From Candidatus Brevundimonas phytovorans (lineage in GTDB: Bacteria; Pseudomonadota; Alphaproteobacteria; Caulobacterales; Caulobacteraceae), in assembly GCA_029203145.1 (NCBI GenBank), contig CP119309.1, positions 2,939,001-3,003,000 on the forward strand: DNA of 64,000 nucleotides, read 5' to 3'. Shown in pieces: positions 16,240-25,456 of this stretch; the stretch's first letter is position 1, and every line of letters starts with the position of its first letter. A program made the position numbers and the translations under genes. Under the pieces are notes generated by a model. It was given only the letters and a program-made list of their open reading frames with translations. It did not search any database and was not told where the DNA came from.

Positions 16240-16269
16240 GCGCAAGACTACCCACCGAGGGACGTCAAA

Positions 16270-16425
16270 ATGGTTGTTAGCGCACTAGGGGAACTGCTGT
16301 GGTGGGCGCACCGCTTTCGGCGGTGGCTCATCCTGTCGCCGGGGCTCGCCATGGCGGTGGCGGTGACGGCGCTGTTCGTGCGCAACCTGCACCACGCCAA
16401 GCCCCTGCTTCATCTCCTGCGCTAG
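16270..16425 (+). CDS. Small single-pass membrane protein (51 residues)
   Basis: The ATG at 16270 follows GAGGGA at a good distance and opens a 51-residue frame. It contains one hydrophobic segment (LILSPGLAMAVAVTALFV) flanked by basic residues (RFRR before, RNLHH after). A start 15 codons earlier at 16225 is possible. The frame ends four bases inside the convergent rsmB stop region. I recognise no family. The support is the ribosome-binding site, the membrane helix and the direct repeat upstream. Confidence 0.5.
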   Translation: MVVSALGELLWWAHRFRRWLILSPGLAMAVAVTALFVRNLHHAKPLLHLLR

Positions 16426-17816
16426 TCCGCGATTCGCTCCAGCCGGGCGACGAAGAAGCCGTCCACGCCGCCGCGCTCGGCCCATTGCGAGGGCAGGATG
16501 CGCAGCCAGCCTTCGGGGGTCAGGGCTTCGGCAGGGGCGCCGATCTCGGACGGGACGGCGGCGACGGTGCGGAAGGCCGGGTTGCGGCGCAGGAAGGCGA
16601 TAATCTGGGTCTCGCCCTCTTCGCGTTCCAGCGAGCAGACGCAATAGACCAGACGGCCGCCGGGCTTCACCTTCTCGGCGGCCACATCCAGCAGGCGGTG
16701 CTGCACATCGGCCAGCTTGGCGACCTCGGCGGGGCGGGTGGCGCGCAGCACTTCCGGGTTGCGGCGATAGGTGCCGGTGGCGGTGCAGGGCGCGTCCAGC
16801 AGGACGGCGTCGAAGGTGCGCGTGTCCTCCCAGTCCTCGGCGGGGACGGCGACCACCTCGACCGGCAGGCCGGTGCGGTCGAAATTCTGTTTCAGACGCT
16901 TCAAGCGGGCGGGCGAACGGTCCAGGGCCGTGACCTCGGCGCCGGCCGCGGCCAGTTGCAGGGTCTTGCCGCCGGGCGCGGCGCACATGTCCAGCACCGT
17001 CTCCCCGGCCTTGGCGGCCAGCAGGCGGGCAGGGACGGCGGCGGCGGCGTCCTGGACCCACCAGTCGCCGGCCTCGAAGCCGGGCCAGCCGGCCACGTCG
17101 CCGCGCTTGCCGGTGCGGACCGTACCGCCGGGCAGGACCTCGCCCTCGACGTCCTGAGCCAGGACCTCCAGATCGACGCCGGGCTTGGCGCTGAGGTCGG
17201 TGGCGGGCTCGTCGCGGGTGGCCAGGGCCAGGCCGATCAGATTGGCCTCGCCATAGGTGGCCTTCCAGCGGGCGGCCAGCCAGTCGGGCAGGTTGGATTC
17301 AGCGGTCGTCAAGCCGGGACCGTCGCGGTCGACGCCGCGCAGGACGGCGTTGACGAGGTTCTTGTAGGGGCGGGTCTTGGCGTCGCGCTCGGCCAGTTTC
17401 ACCGCGGTCGAGACGGCGGCGAAGGCGGGCGTGCCCAGCACCAGGGTCTGGGCCAGGGCGACGCGCAGGATGGTGCGCACGGGGGCGGGCGGCGCCTTCT
17501 GCAGGCGACGGTCGAGAATCTGGTCGATCTCGCCCAGACGACGCAGGGCGGCCATGGCCACGGCGCGAGCGAAAGCGCGGTCGGGACCGGCCAGGTCCTT
17601 GGCCGGGGACTGGCCCAGGGCCTCGTCCAGACCGGTGCGCTTCTCCAGCGCCGCGTTCAGCAGAATGCCGGCGACCAGACGGGCCTCGACGCCGATGTCG
17701 GCGTGGGGGTCATCGGTGACGATCTCGGGCTGGGCCTCGCGACGCGGACGCGACTTTTCAGCCATGCGACGGCCGCGCGCGGCCGAGCTTTTCCCCTTGG
17801 GGGTTCCACCACTCAT
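16422..17816 (-). CDS. rsmB: rRNA (cytosine-C5)-methyltransferase, RsmB/Sun family
   Basis: A 464-residue RNA m5C methyltransferase. Residues about 40-180 form the NusB-like RNA-binding domain (RAFARAVAMAALRRLGEIDQ...NAVLRGV). The SAM-binding motif I is LDMCAAPGGKTLQLA, motif IV is DAPCTATGTYRRNPE and motif VI, VYCVCSLEREEGE, supplies the catalytic cysteine. RsmB methylates C967 of 16S rRNA in E. coli. The start codon overlaps the kup stop (ATGA), so it is translationally coupled to kup. A second ATG (MAEKSRPRREAQ) 17 codons in could be the real start, since the first residues are basic and low-complexity. Confidence 0.92.
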   Translation of the reverse strand: MSGGTPKGKSSAARGRRMAEKSRPRREAQPEIVTDDPHADIGVEARLVAGILLNAALEKRTGLDEALGQSPAKDLAGPDRAFARAVAMAALRRLGEIDQILDRRLQKAPPAPVRTILRVALAQTLVLGTPAFAAVSTAVKLAERDAKTRPYKNLVNAVLRGVDRDGPGLTTAESNLPDWLAARWKATYGEANLIGLALATRDEPATDLSAKPGVDLEVLAQDVEGEVLPGGTVRTGKRGDVAGWPGFEAGDWWVQDAAAAVPARLLAAKAGETVLDMCAAPGGKTLQLAAAGAEVTALDRSPARLKRLKQNFDRTGLPVEVVAVPAEDWEDTRTFDAVLLDAPCTATGTYRRNPEVLRATRPAEVAKLADVQHRLLDVAAEKVKPGGRLVYCVCSLEREEGETQIIAFLRRNPAFRTVAAVPSEIGAPAEALTPEGWLRILPSQWAERGGVDGFFVARLERIAD

Positions 17817-19780
17817 ACGGATACCTGCGTGCCCAGCTCGACCACGCGGCCGGGCGGAATATGGAAGAAGTCAGTCGGATTGGCGGCGTTGCGCATCAGG
17901 AAGATGAACAGCTTGTCCTGCCACAGCGGCATGCCCTGACGGGCCGAGGCGACCACGGAACGACGACCGAGGAAGAAGCTGGTCGACATGATGTCGAACT
18001 TCAAACCTTGTTTGCGGCACAGGCCCAGGGCGCGCGGCACGTTCGGCGTCTCCATGAAGCCGTAGGTGATGGTCAGCCGCTTGAAGTCGTCGCTGATCGG
18101 CTCCATCGACACGCGCTGGTCGTCCGGCACGCGCGGCCGGTCGGCGGTGTGGACGGTCAGGATGACGTTCTTCTCGTGCAGCACCTTGTTGTGCTTGAGA
18201 TTGTGCATCAGGGCGACCGGCGCGACCTCGGGGTCCGACGTCAGGAAGATGGCCGTGCCCGGCGCGCGGTGCGGCGGTCGGGCCTTCAGCATCTCGATCA
18301 GATCGCTGAGCGGCAGGCTGTCCTTGCGCGTCTTCTCGGTCAGAATCTGCGTGCCGCGCACCCAGGTCCACATGATCAGGACCAGACCGCCGCCCAGCAC
18401 CAGAGGCATCCAGGCGCCGTCAGGAATCTTGAGCAGGTTGGAGGTCAGGAAGACGCCGTCGATGATCCCGAACGGGACCAGGGTGCCCAGCACCGCCCAC
18501 ATCGGCCACTTCCACTTCTTGGTCACCACCGACCAGGACATCAGGGTGTTGACCAGCATGGTGCCGGTGACGGCCACGCCATAGGCCGCCGTCAGATTGT
18601 GCGACGACTGGAAGGTCAGCAGCAGGAAGAGCACCCCGACCATCAGCAGGCTGTTGACCGCCGGGACATAGATCTGGCCCGCCAGGGTCTCCGACGTGTT
18701 GCGGATGTCGATACGGGGGAGCAGGCCCAACTGGACCGCCTGCTGCGTCACCGAGAAGGCGCCGGTGATGACGGCCTGGCTGGCGATGACCGTGGCCGCC
18801 GTGGCCAGAACCAGCATGGGCCAATAGACCATCTGCGGGACCATGTTCCAGAAGGGGTTGTCCGCCGCCCCCGGATTGGCCAGCAGGAAAGCGCCCTGAC
18901 CCAGATAGTTGAGCGTCAGACAGGGCAGGACCACGAACAGCCAGCCCTGACGGATCGGCGCCTTGCCGAAATGGCCCATGTCCGCATAGAGGGCCTCGGC
19001 CCCCGTGACGGCCAGGAAGACGCTGCCGAGGATGACGAAGCCGAGGAAGCCGTCCTTGAGCAGCAGCTCAATCCCATAGAGGGGCGACAGGGCGCGCAGG
19101 ATGGTGATGTCGTCAAAGATATGGGTCAGGCCCAGGACGCCGAGGCTGAGGAACCAGACGGCGGTGATCGGACCGAAGAACCTGGCCAGACCGGCGGTGC
19201 CGCGCGACTGAACCAGAAACAGGGCGATCAGGATGCCCGCCGAAATCGGCAGGATGAAGGGGTCCAGTTCGCCGTTCAGGCCGGGCGCGTCCTTCAGACC
19301 CTCCACCGCCGACAGCACCGAAATGGCCGGGGTGATGACGCCGTCGCTGTAGAAGAGCGCCGCGCCGCAGACACCGAGGATGAATAGCCAGGCGCTGCGT
19401 CGGCCGACCGCGTGCTGGGCCAGGGCCATCAGCGACAGGGTGCCGCCCTCGCCCTTGTTGTCCGCCCGCATCAGGAACATGACGTATTTGAACGTCACGA
19501 CGATCATCAGGGCCCAGAAGGCCAGAGAGACCACGCCGATGATGGCCAGTTCCCCGCCGACGCCCTTCTGGGCGTGGCCGATGGCCTCGCGCAGGGCGTA
19601 GATCGGGCTGGTGCCGATGTCGCCGAAGACCACGCCGATGGCGCCCAGAATCAGGGCGCGATGGGCCGCCTTGCCGTGCCCGACCCCATGATGGGGCGGA
19701 GACGGAATCTGGGCGTTCGCGGGTTCGGAAGCTTTTGCGGCGGACGTCGCAGCGTCGCCACGGGGCGTGTCCCCAGCCAT
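17813..19780 (-). CDS. kup: Kup-family potassium uptake transporter
   Basis: A 655-residue K+/H+ symporter in the inner membrane. The signature GAIGVVFGDIGTSPIYALRE lies at the first membrane helix, followed by about eleven further helices and a soluble C-terminal domain of about 150 residues (ending GRVVELGTQVSV). Other family segments are YSDGVITPAISVLSAVEGL and ITGAFSVTQQAVQLGLLPR. ATG 19780 is preceded by GGAGG. The first 40 residues are a polar tail. The gene is followed directly by rsmB with overlapping stop and start codons, an unusual pairing of functions. Confidence 0.96.
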   Translation of the reverse strand: MAGDTPRGDAATSAAKASEPANAQIPSPPHHGVGHGKAAHRALILGAIGVVFGDIGTSPIYALREAIGHAQKGVGGELAIIGVVSLAFWALMIVVTFKYVMFLMRADNKGEGGTLSLMALAQHAVGRRSAWLFILGVCGAALFYSDGVITPAISVLSAVEGLKDAPGLNGELDPFILPISAGILIALFLVQSRGTAGLARFFGPITAVWFLSLGVLGLTHIFDDITILRALSPLYGIELLLKDGFLGFVILGSVFLAVTGAEALYADMGHFGKAPIRQGWLFVVLPCLTLNYLGQGAFLLANPGAADNPFWNMVPQMVYWPMLVLATAATVIASQAVITGAFSVTQQAVQLGLLPRIDIRNTSETLAGQIYVPAVNSLLMVGVLFLLLTFQSSHNLTAAYGVAVTGTMLVNTLMSWSVVTKKWKWPMWAVLGTLVPFGIIDGVFLTSNLLKIPDGAWMPLVLGGGLVLIMWTWVRGTQILTEKTRKDSLPLSDLIEMLKARPPHRAPGTAIFLTSDPEVAPVALMHNLKHNKVLHEKNVILTVHTADRPRVPDDQRVSMEPISDDFKRLTITYGFMETPNVPRALGLCRKQGLKFDIMSTSFFLGRRSVVASARQGMPLWQDKLFIFLMRNAANPTDFFHIPPGRVVELGTQVSV

Positions 19781-19853
19781 GCATAACCTCCGGGTCGCGC
19801 GAAGGGCGCGCCCATCAAGAGCGGCGGGCCTTTAACCCCTTTCCGTCAGCGGT

Positions 19854-20606
19854 TCAATCGGCCCTCGGTTCCACCCGACGGGCGGCGGACAGAATCCGTC
19901 GGTCCGCCTTGGCCTGAACCAGGACTACGACGTTGTCTTCAGACGCGGAATCCGCAGGAAGGGCGAAGAGGACCGGCCGTCCGGTCCAGTCGCCGAGACG
20001 ACGCACCTCGCGCACCACATTGACGTGGCGCACCGCCTGGCCGCGATTGTCGCCCTGACGCACCTCGACCGTCTGGAGGCCCGGCTGATAGACCACGGCC
20101 ATGACCTCGGCCCCGCCGCGGGGCGGGCGGCCCGAGCCGATCCCGACCCGGTCGCCGGTCTCGCGGAACTCGATCTCGGGCGGCCAGAGGCGGGCGGCGG
20201 CCTCGGCGTCAATGGCGGCCTGAAGCTCCGGCGGTCGGGCGCCCGACAGATGACGGCGGCCGTCGATCACCACCTGAGGCGTCGAAACGTTCCTCAGTTT
20301 CAGCGCCTGACGATAGGCCTGCTGGCGCGCGGCGAACTCGGGCTTGGCGAAGGTGTCGGGCCAGCCCAGATAATCCCAGTAGCCGACGCCATAGGTCAGG
20401 GCGATGACCCCCGGCGTGTTCGCCACCGCCTCCAGGGTGCGGTTGGCGTCGGGACAACCGGAACAGCCCTGGGCGGTGAACAACTCGACCACCACCGGTT
20501 GGACCGGGGCGTCGCGCTCGCGCGGCGGGGCAGCGGCAGCGATCAGCAGGCCGACGCCTGCGACCGCCGCCGCGATCATCCCGGTCCTGATGCCCCGTGC
20601 CGTCAT
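19854..20606 (-). CDS. DUF1223 thioredoxin-fold protein, exported
   Basis: A 250-residue protein with a leading hydrophobic segment (MIAAAVAGVGLLIAAAA), so it is exported or membrane-anchored. The motif VELFTAQGCSGCPDANRTL (about residues 39-57) gives the CxxC of a thioredoxin-like fold and is the hallmark of DUF1223. YWDYLGWPDTFAKPEF and STPQVVIDG, with a cis-proline segment, follow. The family is widespread in Alphaproteobacteria and its redox partner is unknown. It stands 74 bases upstream of kup on the same strand. Confidence 0.85.
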   Translation of the reverse strand: MTARGIRTGMIAAAVAGVGLLIAAAAPPRERDAPVQPVVVELFTAQGCSGCPDANRTLEAVANTPGVIALTYGVGYWDYLGWPDTFAKPEFAARQQAYRQALKLRNVSTPQVVIDGRRHLSGARPPELQAAIDAEAAARLWPPEIEFRETGDRVGIGSGRPPRGGAEVMAVVYQPGLQTVEVRQGDNRGQAVRHVNVVREVRRLGDWTGRPVLFALPADSASEDNVVVLVQAKADRRILSAARRVEPRAD

Positions 20607-20682
20607 GCCGCGATCCTAGCCGTTCGATCCGTCCGCGCCGTTCATAAAACCGTGAAGGGGAAGAAGCCGCACATATTTCCCT

Positions 20683-20712
20683 GGCCTATCGCGCTTCGCG
20701 CTCCTTGAGGCC
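20683..20712 (-). repeat. CAAG-bulge hairpin element, copy 3 (GGCCT stem)
   Basis: The outer stem here is GGCCT/AGGCC instead of GCGCT/AGCGC, both sides changed together. The bulge is kept (CTTGAG on the plus strand), with an inner GCGC-TTC-GCGC hairpin. It lies between the DUF1223 gene and the first oligopeptidase gene. Confidence 0.5.
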
Positions 20713-20718
20713 GCGGAC

Positions 20719-20788
20719 CGTCATCCCGGCCGCAGCGAAGCGAAGAGCCGGTAGCGCCCAAGCGGCAAAGCCGCGTCCGGGATGACGA
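20719..20788. repeat. Inverted repeat CGTCATCCCGG / CCGGGATGACG
   Basis: Perfect 11-base outer arms at 20719-20729 and 20778-20788 enclose a 48-base GC-rich interior. It lies seven bases past the stop of the first oligopeptidase gene (minus strand). It belongs to the same class as the repeats at 41687 and 46572. Confidence 0.7.
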
Positions 20789-20794
20789 GGAGGC

Positions 20795-23002
20795 TCAGTC
20801 CATCAACTGCTGGCTGAGATAGACATAGTGGCGCGCCCAGCGGCGGGCGTTGGCGACCGGGTCGGCGTCGTTGGAGTGACCGCCGGCGGTGTCCTCATAA
20901 TAGAGGTGGTCGTGGCCCTGATCGCCCAGGCGCGCCGCGAACTTGCGGGCGTGGCCGGGGTGGACGCGGTCGTCGCGCGTATTGGTGGTGATATAGACGC
21001 GCGGGTATTTCACCTCGGGCCGCAGCTGCTGATAGGCCGAATAGCGGGCGATGAACGCGGCGTCGCCCGGAATGCGCGGGTCGCCGTATTCGCCGATCCA
21101 CGAGGCGCCGGCGGGCAGGTCCTGATAGCGCAGCATGTCGATCAGCGGGCTCTCGATCACCGCCGCGTTGAACAGCTCCGGGTGCTGGGTGATCGACACC
21201 GAGGTCAGGACCCCGCCGTTGGACCGCCCATAGATGCCCAGGTGACGCGGGCTGGTGATCTTGCGCTGCTCCAGATCGCGGGCCACGGCGGCGAAGTCGT
21301 CGAAGGCGCGCTGGCGGTTCTCGCGCAGGGCCGCCTGGTGCCAGCCGGGACCGAACTCGCCGCCGCCGCGGATATTGGCCTGGACGAAAACGCCGCCGTT
21401 CTCGAGCCAGAGCTTGCCCATCTCGGGCTTGTAGGCGGGCGGGAAGCTGGCCTGGAAGCCGCCGTAGCCGAACAGGATGGTCGGGCCGGTCCCGTCCATC
21501 GCCAGGTTCCTGGGCCGGGTGACGAAGTAGGGGATTTTCGTCCCATCGGCCGAGGTCGCCTCGAACTGCTCGACCACATGGGTCGAGGCGTCGAACTTGG
21601 CCGGGGCCGACTTCAGCTCGGTCAGGGCGCCGGTCGAGACCTCGGCCAGGCTGAGGGTCGGCGGCGTCAGGAAGCCCTGGGTCGAGACGAAGACCTGCCC
21701 CTTGGCCTTGGAGCTGTCGCCCAGACCCACGGCGCTGTTGGCGGGCACGGCCAGTTCGGTCACGGTCCAGCGATTCGCGCTCGGGGTGAAGCGTTTCAAC
21801 GTGCCGACGACGTTGTCGGCGATCACGGCGACGATGCTGTCCGACAGGACGGTCACGTTCTGCAGCGACTGGCGCGCCGTCGGGGTGAAGACGGTCGCGC
21901 GAGCAGCCCCGATGGCGATCTCAAGTCGCTCCGGGCGCAGCACGCCGAGCGGCAGGGACAGCAGAGAACCCGCCGCATAGTCCTGACCGTCAAAGCTCCA
22001 CGCCTGATCCGGCGAGAAGATGAGATTGCCGCTCATGACGCCTTCGACGGCGACGCGTTCCGGCAGGTTCAGCTTCTGCGGCTTGCCGTCCGCGCCGAGG
22101 GCCCAGATCTCCGAGCGGAAGGTGTCCAGCGGACGGCTGAACAGGACGGCCCCGACCGCACCGGCCTTGTCGCGGAAGACCATGGGCGAGACGCCGTAGC
22201 CGCCGTCGGACTGCTGGCCGCGATAGACCTCGGTCGCCTGGGCCAGCGGGTGGCCGCGCGTCAGGGATTTGACGATGAAGGGATAGCCCGACTCGGTCAT
22301 CGTGCCGGGACCGAAGTCGGTGGCGATCAGCAGGGTGTCGCGGTCCAGCCAGGTCAGGCGGTGCTTGCCCTCGGGAATGACGAAGCCCCCCTGGGACGGC
22401 CCCACGAAGGTCTTGGTCGTCAGGTCGAACTCGCGAACCGTCACGGCGTCCTTGCCGCCGTCCGACAGGTTGATCAGGCAGCGGGTCTCGTCCGGCGCCA
22501 GGCAGTCGGCGCCCTTGAACACCCAGTCGCGGCCTTCGGATTTAGCGAGGGCGTCGATATCGAGCAGGGTCTCCCACTGGGGCTGGTTGCTGCGATAGCT
22601 GTCCAGCGTCGTACGGCGCCAGACCCCCTTCGGGTTGACCCCGTCCTGCCAGAAATTGCCCAGACCCTCGCCCAGGAAGCTGACGCCGGGGATGCGGTCG
22701 GTGGCCGTCAGGATGGCCTCGGCCTGCTGACGGAAGGCCTCGTAGCGGCGGTCGCCGGTCAGGGCCGACAGGGACCTGGCGTTCTCGGCGGCGACGAAGG
22801 CCCTGGCCTCGGCCCCGTCCACTTCTTCCAGCGCCAGATGATCGTCGGCGGCCTTGACCCCCTCGGGCGTCAGATCGCCCGGGAAATGCGGCGGCGGATT
22901 GGTCGCGGCGGCGGCGACCGGGTCGGCAGGGGCCTGGGCCAGGGCCGGACCGGCGGCGAGGATCAGCACCGGCAGGGCGGCGGTGAGGAACAGGGCCTTC
23001 AT
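20795..23002 (-). CDS. Secreted prolyl oligopeptidase family protease (S9A), paralogue 1
   Basis: A 735-residue protein with a clear signal peptide (MKALFLTAALPVLILAAGPALAQ). The middle part (about residues 90-430) is the beta-propeller of S9A peptidases. The C-terminal hydrolase domain carries the nucleophile in GIYGRSNGGVL, and the aspartate and histidine in TRDDRVHPGHARKF. S9A enzymes cut short proline-containing peptides; this one would work in the periplasm. ATG 23002 was chosen because it opens the signal peptide and has GGAG nine bases before. The frame runs 48 codons further upstream, but only through a repeat. A homologue lies directly upstream on the same strand. Confidence 0.92.
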   Translation of the reverse strand: MKALFLTAALPVLILAAGPALAQAPADPVAAAATNPPPHFPGDLTPEGVKAADDHLALEEVDGAEARAFVAAENARSLSALTGDRRYEAFRQQAEAILTATDRIPGVSFLGEGLGNFWQDGVNPKGVWRRTTLDSYRSNQPQWETLLDIDALAKSEGRDWVFKGADCLAPDETRCLINLSDGGKDAVTVREFDLTTKTFVGPSQGGFVIPEGKHRLTWLDRDTLLIATDFGPGTMTESGYPFIVKSLTRGHPLAQATEVYRGQQSDGGYGVSPMVFRDKAGAVGAVLFSRPLDTFRSEIWALGADGKPQKLNLPERVAVEGVMSGNLIFSPDQAWSFDGQDYAAGSLLSLPLGVLRPERLEIAIGAARATVFTPTARQSLQNVTVLSDSIVAVIADNVVGTLKRFTPSANRWTVTELAVPANSAVGLGDSSKAKGQVFVSTQGFLTPPTLSLAEVSTGALTELKSAPAKFDASTHVVEQFEATSADGTKIPYFVTRPRNLAMDGTGPTILFGYGGFQASFPPAYKPEMGKLWLENGGVFVQANIRGGGEFGPGWHQAALRENRQRAFDDFAAVARDLEQRKITSPRHLGIYGRSNGGVLTSVSITQHPELFNAAVIESPLIDMLRYQDLPAGASWIGEYGDPRIPGDAAFIARYSAYQQLRPEVKYPRVYITTNTRDDRVHPGHARKFAARLGDQGHDHLYYEDTAGGHSNDADPVANARRWARHYVYLSQQLMD

Positions 23003-23024
23003 GAAGATAAACTCCGCTTTCGAA

Positions 23025-23164
23025 ATCCTCCCTTGCGTCAGCGGGGGAGGGGGACCGCCGTCAGGCGGTGGAGGGGGCGGAACCAGCCTCGGCGTTCGGG
23101 GCTCGCCCCCTCCACCACTTCGTGGTCCCCCTCCCCCGTTCGCCAAGGCTCACAGGGGAGGATT
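23025..23164. repeat. Inverted repeat pair between the two oligopeptidase genes
   Basis: Outer arms AATCCTCCC (23025-23033) and GGGAGGATT (23156-23164) enclose facing units GGGGGAGGGGGACC...GGTGGAGGGGGCG and CGCCCCCTCCACC...GGTCCCCCTCCCCC. It separates two same-strand genes, so it may act as a terminator for the upstream gene. It creates a false proline/glycine-rich extension of the downstream open frame. Confidence 0.75.
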
Positions 23165-23177
23165 CAGAGGACGCCGT

Positions 23178-25343
23178 CTACTGCTGCGCCGGTTCGTCCA
23201 TCAGGCGGCGCGTCAGATAGGTGTATTCCAGCGCGATGCGGCGGGCCGTTTCGCGCAGGTTGGCGCCGGCGGCGTGGCCGCCGTCGGTGTTTTCATAGAA
23301 GAGGACCGGGTAGCCCAGTTCCTCCAGACGCGCCGCCGCCTTGCGGGCGTGGCCCGGATGGACACGGTCGTCCTTGGTCGAGGTGTGGATGAAGACCTCG
23401 GGGTAGGGCTGGCCCGCCGCCAGCTTCTGATAGGGCGAGTATTCCTCGATCCAGGCGCGCTGTTCGGGGATGTCCGGGTTGCCGTATTCGCCGATCCACG
23501 AGGCGCCGGCCAAGAGCTTGTGGAAGCGCAGCATGTCGAACAGCGGCACCTGGATGACCGCCGCGTTGATCAGGTCCGGGCGCTGGGTCAGCATGGCCCC
23601 CATGAAGAGGCCGCCCTGAGAGCCTCCCATGATCCCGAGGTGAGGCTGGCTGGTGATGTTGCGCGCGATCAGGTCCAGAGCGACGGCCTGGAAGTCCTCG
23701 TGGGCGCGCTGGCGGTTTTCCTGCTGGGCCGCCTGGTGCCATTTCGGACCGAACTCGCCGCCGCCGCGCGTATTGGCGATGACATAGACGCCGCCGCGCT
23801 CCAGCCACAGCTTGCCGACGGTGGCCGAGTAGCCGGGCAGCAACGACGACTGGAAGCCGCCATAGCCGTAGAGCAGGGTCGGGTTCGACCCGTCCATCGC
23901 CATGGCGTCCTTGTGGACGACGAAATAGGGAATCATCGTGCCGTCGGCCGAGCGGGCCTCGAACTGATCCACACGCATGCCGGCGGCGTCGAACTTGGCG
24001 GGCAGAGCCTTGGTCAGATCGACCGCGCCGGTGGCGGCGTCGGCCAGGTAGAGGCTGGACGGGTTCAGGTAGCCGGTGACGCTGACAAAGATCTTGTCGT
24101 CCTGCTCCGAGGCCGAGCCGACGCCGACCGAGACGTTCTGCGGCAGGTCCAGACGGGTGCGGCTCCAGTCCGCCGGGTCATAGACATAGACCGAGCCGCG
24201 CACGTTTTCATAAAGGGCGACCACCAGCTTGTTGCGGGTGGCGCTGACGCCCTCGACGGCCTCGCGCTCGCCCGGACGGATAACCAGTTGCGCCGGGGTC
24301 TTGGGATCGGCCAGCCAGGCCTGCAGCGGCCAGGCGATGACGTCGCCGGTCTTGAATTCCTGACCCGAGGGCGCGGTCCAGTCCTGATCCGTCGTCACCA
24401 CCAGCTGACCGGCGACCAGGGCGTTGATATTGCCCTTCAGCGGCAGGGCCAGCTGGGTCGTCGTGCCGTCGGCGTTCAGGCGCCAGGTTTCGCTCTCATA
24501 GAAGTTGATCCCCCGGTTCAGCAGCACGGCCTGCACCACGCCGTCGGCGTCGCGCAGGGTGTAGCCCGAGACCGAGACGTCGGTCTGCTGCCCGGCGAAG
24601 ACCTCGACCGCCTGATCGACGGTCTGGCCGCGCTTCATCAGGCGCACGGTGCGCGGATAGCCCGAGTCCGTCAGCGAGCCCTCGCCGAAGTCGCGCGAGA
24701 TCAGCAGCGAATCCTTGTCGATCCAGTCGGCGCCGCCCTTGGATTCCGGCAGGTTGATGCCGCCCTCGACAAAGGTCTTCGTGACGCTGTCGAACTCGCG
24801 GATCGTCACGGCGTCCTTGCCGCCGTCCGACAGGGACAGCAGGCAATAGCGTTCCTCGGGGGCCAGGCAGGTCGCGCCCTTGTAGACCCAGTTCTTGCCC
24901 TCGGCCGCCGACAGGGCGTCGACGTCGAGGATGGTCTCCCAGGTCGGGGTCTCGGTGCGATAGGAGTCCAGCGTCGTGCGGCGCCAGATGCCGCGCACGT
25001 GCTCGGCGTCCTGCCAGAAGTTGTCGATGTGGCCGTCGTGCGTGAAGCCGGGCGAGGGGATGCGGTCAGCCGACTGGACCAGGTCCAGAGCCTGCTGATG
25101 CAGGGTGTCGTAGCGCGGATCGCCTTGCAGCGTCCCCAGCGAGGTCGCGTTGTGGGCCTTGACCCAGTCCATGGCGCGCGCGCCCTCGACCTCTTCCAGC
25201 CAGAGATAGGGGTCGGTCGCGTCGCTGGTAGCGAAACTGGGCGCGGACGAGGCGGCGGGGGTATCGGTCGAATGGGCCATGGCGACGGGTGCGGCTCCAG
25301 CGGCGAGAAGAAGGGCGGCGGCGGACGCCAGGGTGCGGATCAT
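23178..25343 (-). CDS. Secreted prolyl oligopeptidase family protease (S9A), paralogue 2
   Basis: A 721-residue protein with signal peptide MIRTLASAAALLLAAGAAPVAMA. The propeller region shares many segments with paralogue 1, such as FWQDxExxRGIWRRTTLDSYR-like and LSDGGKDAVTIREFD. The nucleophile is in GIMGGSQGGLF; the other triad members are in TKDDRVHPGHARKA. ATG 25343 opens the signal peptide; an upstream start adds 19 unconserved residues. The two genes are tandem in the same orientation, which points to a local duplication followed by clear divergence. Differences around the nucleophile (GRSNGG against GGSQGG) suggest different peptide preferences. Confidence 0.92.
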   Translation of the reverse strand: MIRTLASAAALLLAAGAAPVAMAHSTDTPAASSAPSFATSDATDPYLWLEEVEGARAMDWVKAHNATSLGTLQGDPRYDTLHQQALDLVQSADRIPSPGFTHDGHIDNFWQDAEHVRGIWRRTTLDSYRTETPTWETILDVDALSAAEGKNWVYKGATCLAPEERYCLLSLSDGGKDAVTIREFDSVTKTFVEGGINLPESKGGADWIDKDSLLISRDFGEGSLTDSGYPRTVRLMKRGQTVDQAVEVFAGQQTDVSVSGYTLRDADGVVQAVLLNRGINFYESETWRLNADGTTTQLALPLKGNINALVAGQLVVTTDQDWTAPSGQEFKTGDVIAWPLQAWLADPKTPAQLVIRPGEREAVEGVSATRNKLVVALYENVRGSVYVYDPADWSRTRLDLPQNVSVGVGSASEQDDKIFVSVTGYLNPSSLYLADAATGAVDLTKALPAKFDAAGMRVDQFEARSADGTMIPYFVVHKDAMAMDGSNPTLLYGYGGFQSSLLPGYSATVGKLWLERGGVYVIANTRGGGEFGPKWHQAAQQENRQRAHEDFQAVALDLIARNITSQPHLGIMGGSQGGLFMGAMLTQRPDLINAAVIQVPLFDMLRFHKLLAGASWIGEYGNPDIPEQRAWIEEYSPYQKLAAGQPYPEVFIHTSTKDDRVHPGHARKAAARLEELGYPVLFYENTDGGHAAGANLRETARRIALEYTYLTRRLMDEPAQQ

Positions 25344-25456
25344 TGTTTCAGGCCCCAAAAAATTTGACGGCACCTTGGCGAGACAGGACGGCGGCGGCAA
25401 GCGGCGGAAATCTTACAAGCCTGTCATCTTTGGTCGCAGGGCGGCCAGTCGCGCGA

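Noticed and set aside
23003..23146. 48-residue proline/glycine-rich extension of the first oligopeptidase
   Set aside because: It is the translation of an inverted repeat. The signal peptide and a ribosome-binding site mark the start at 23002.
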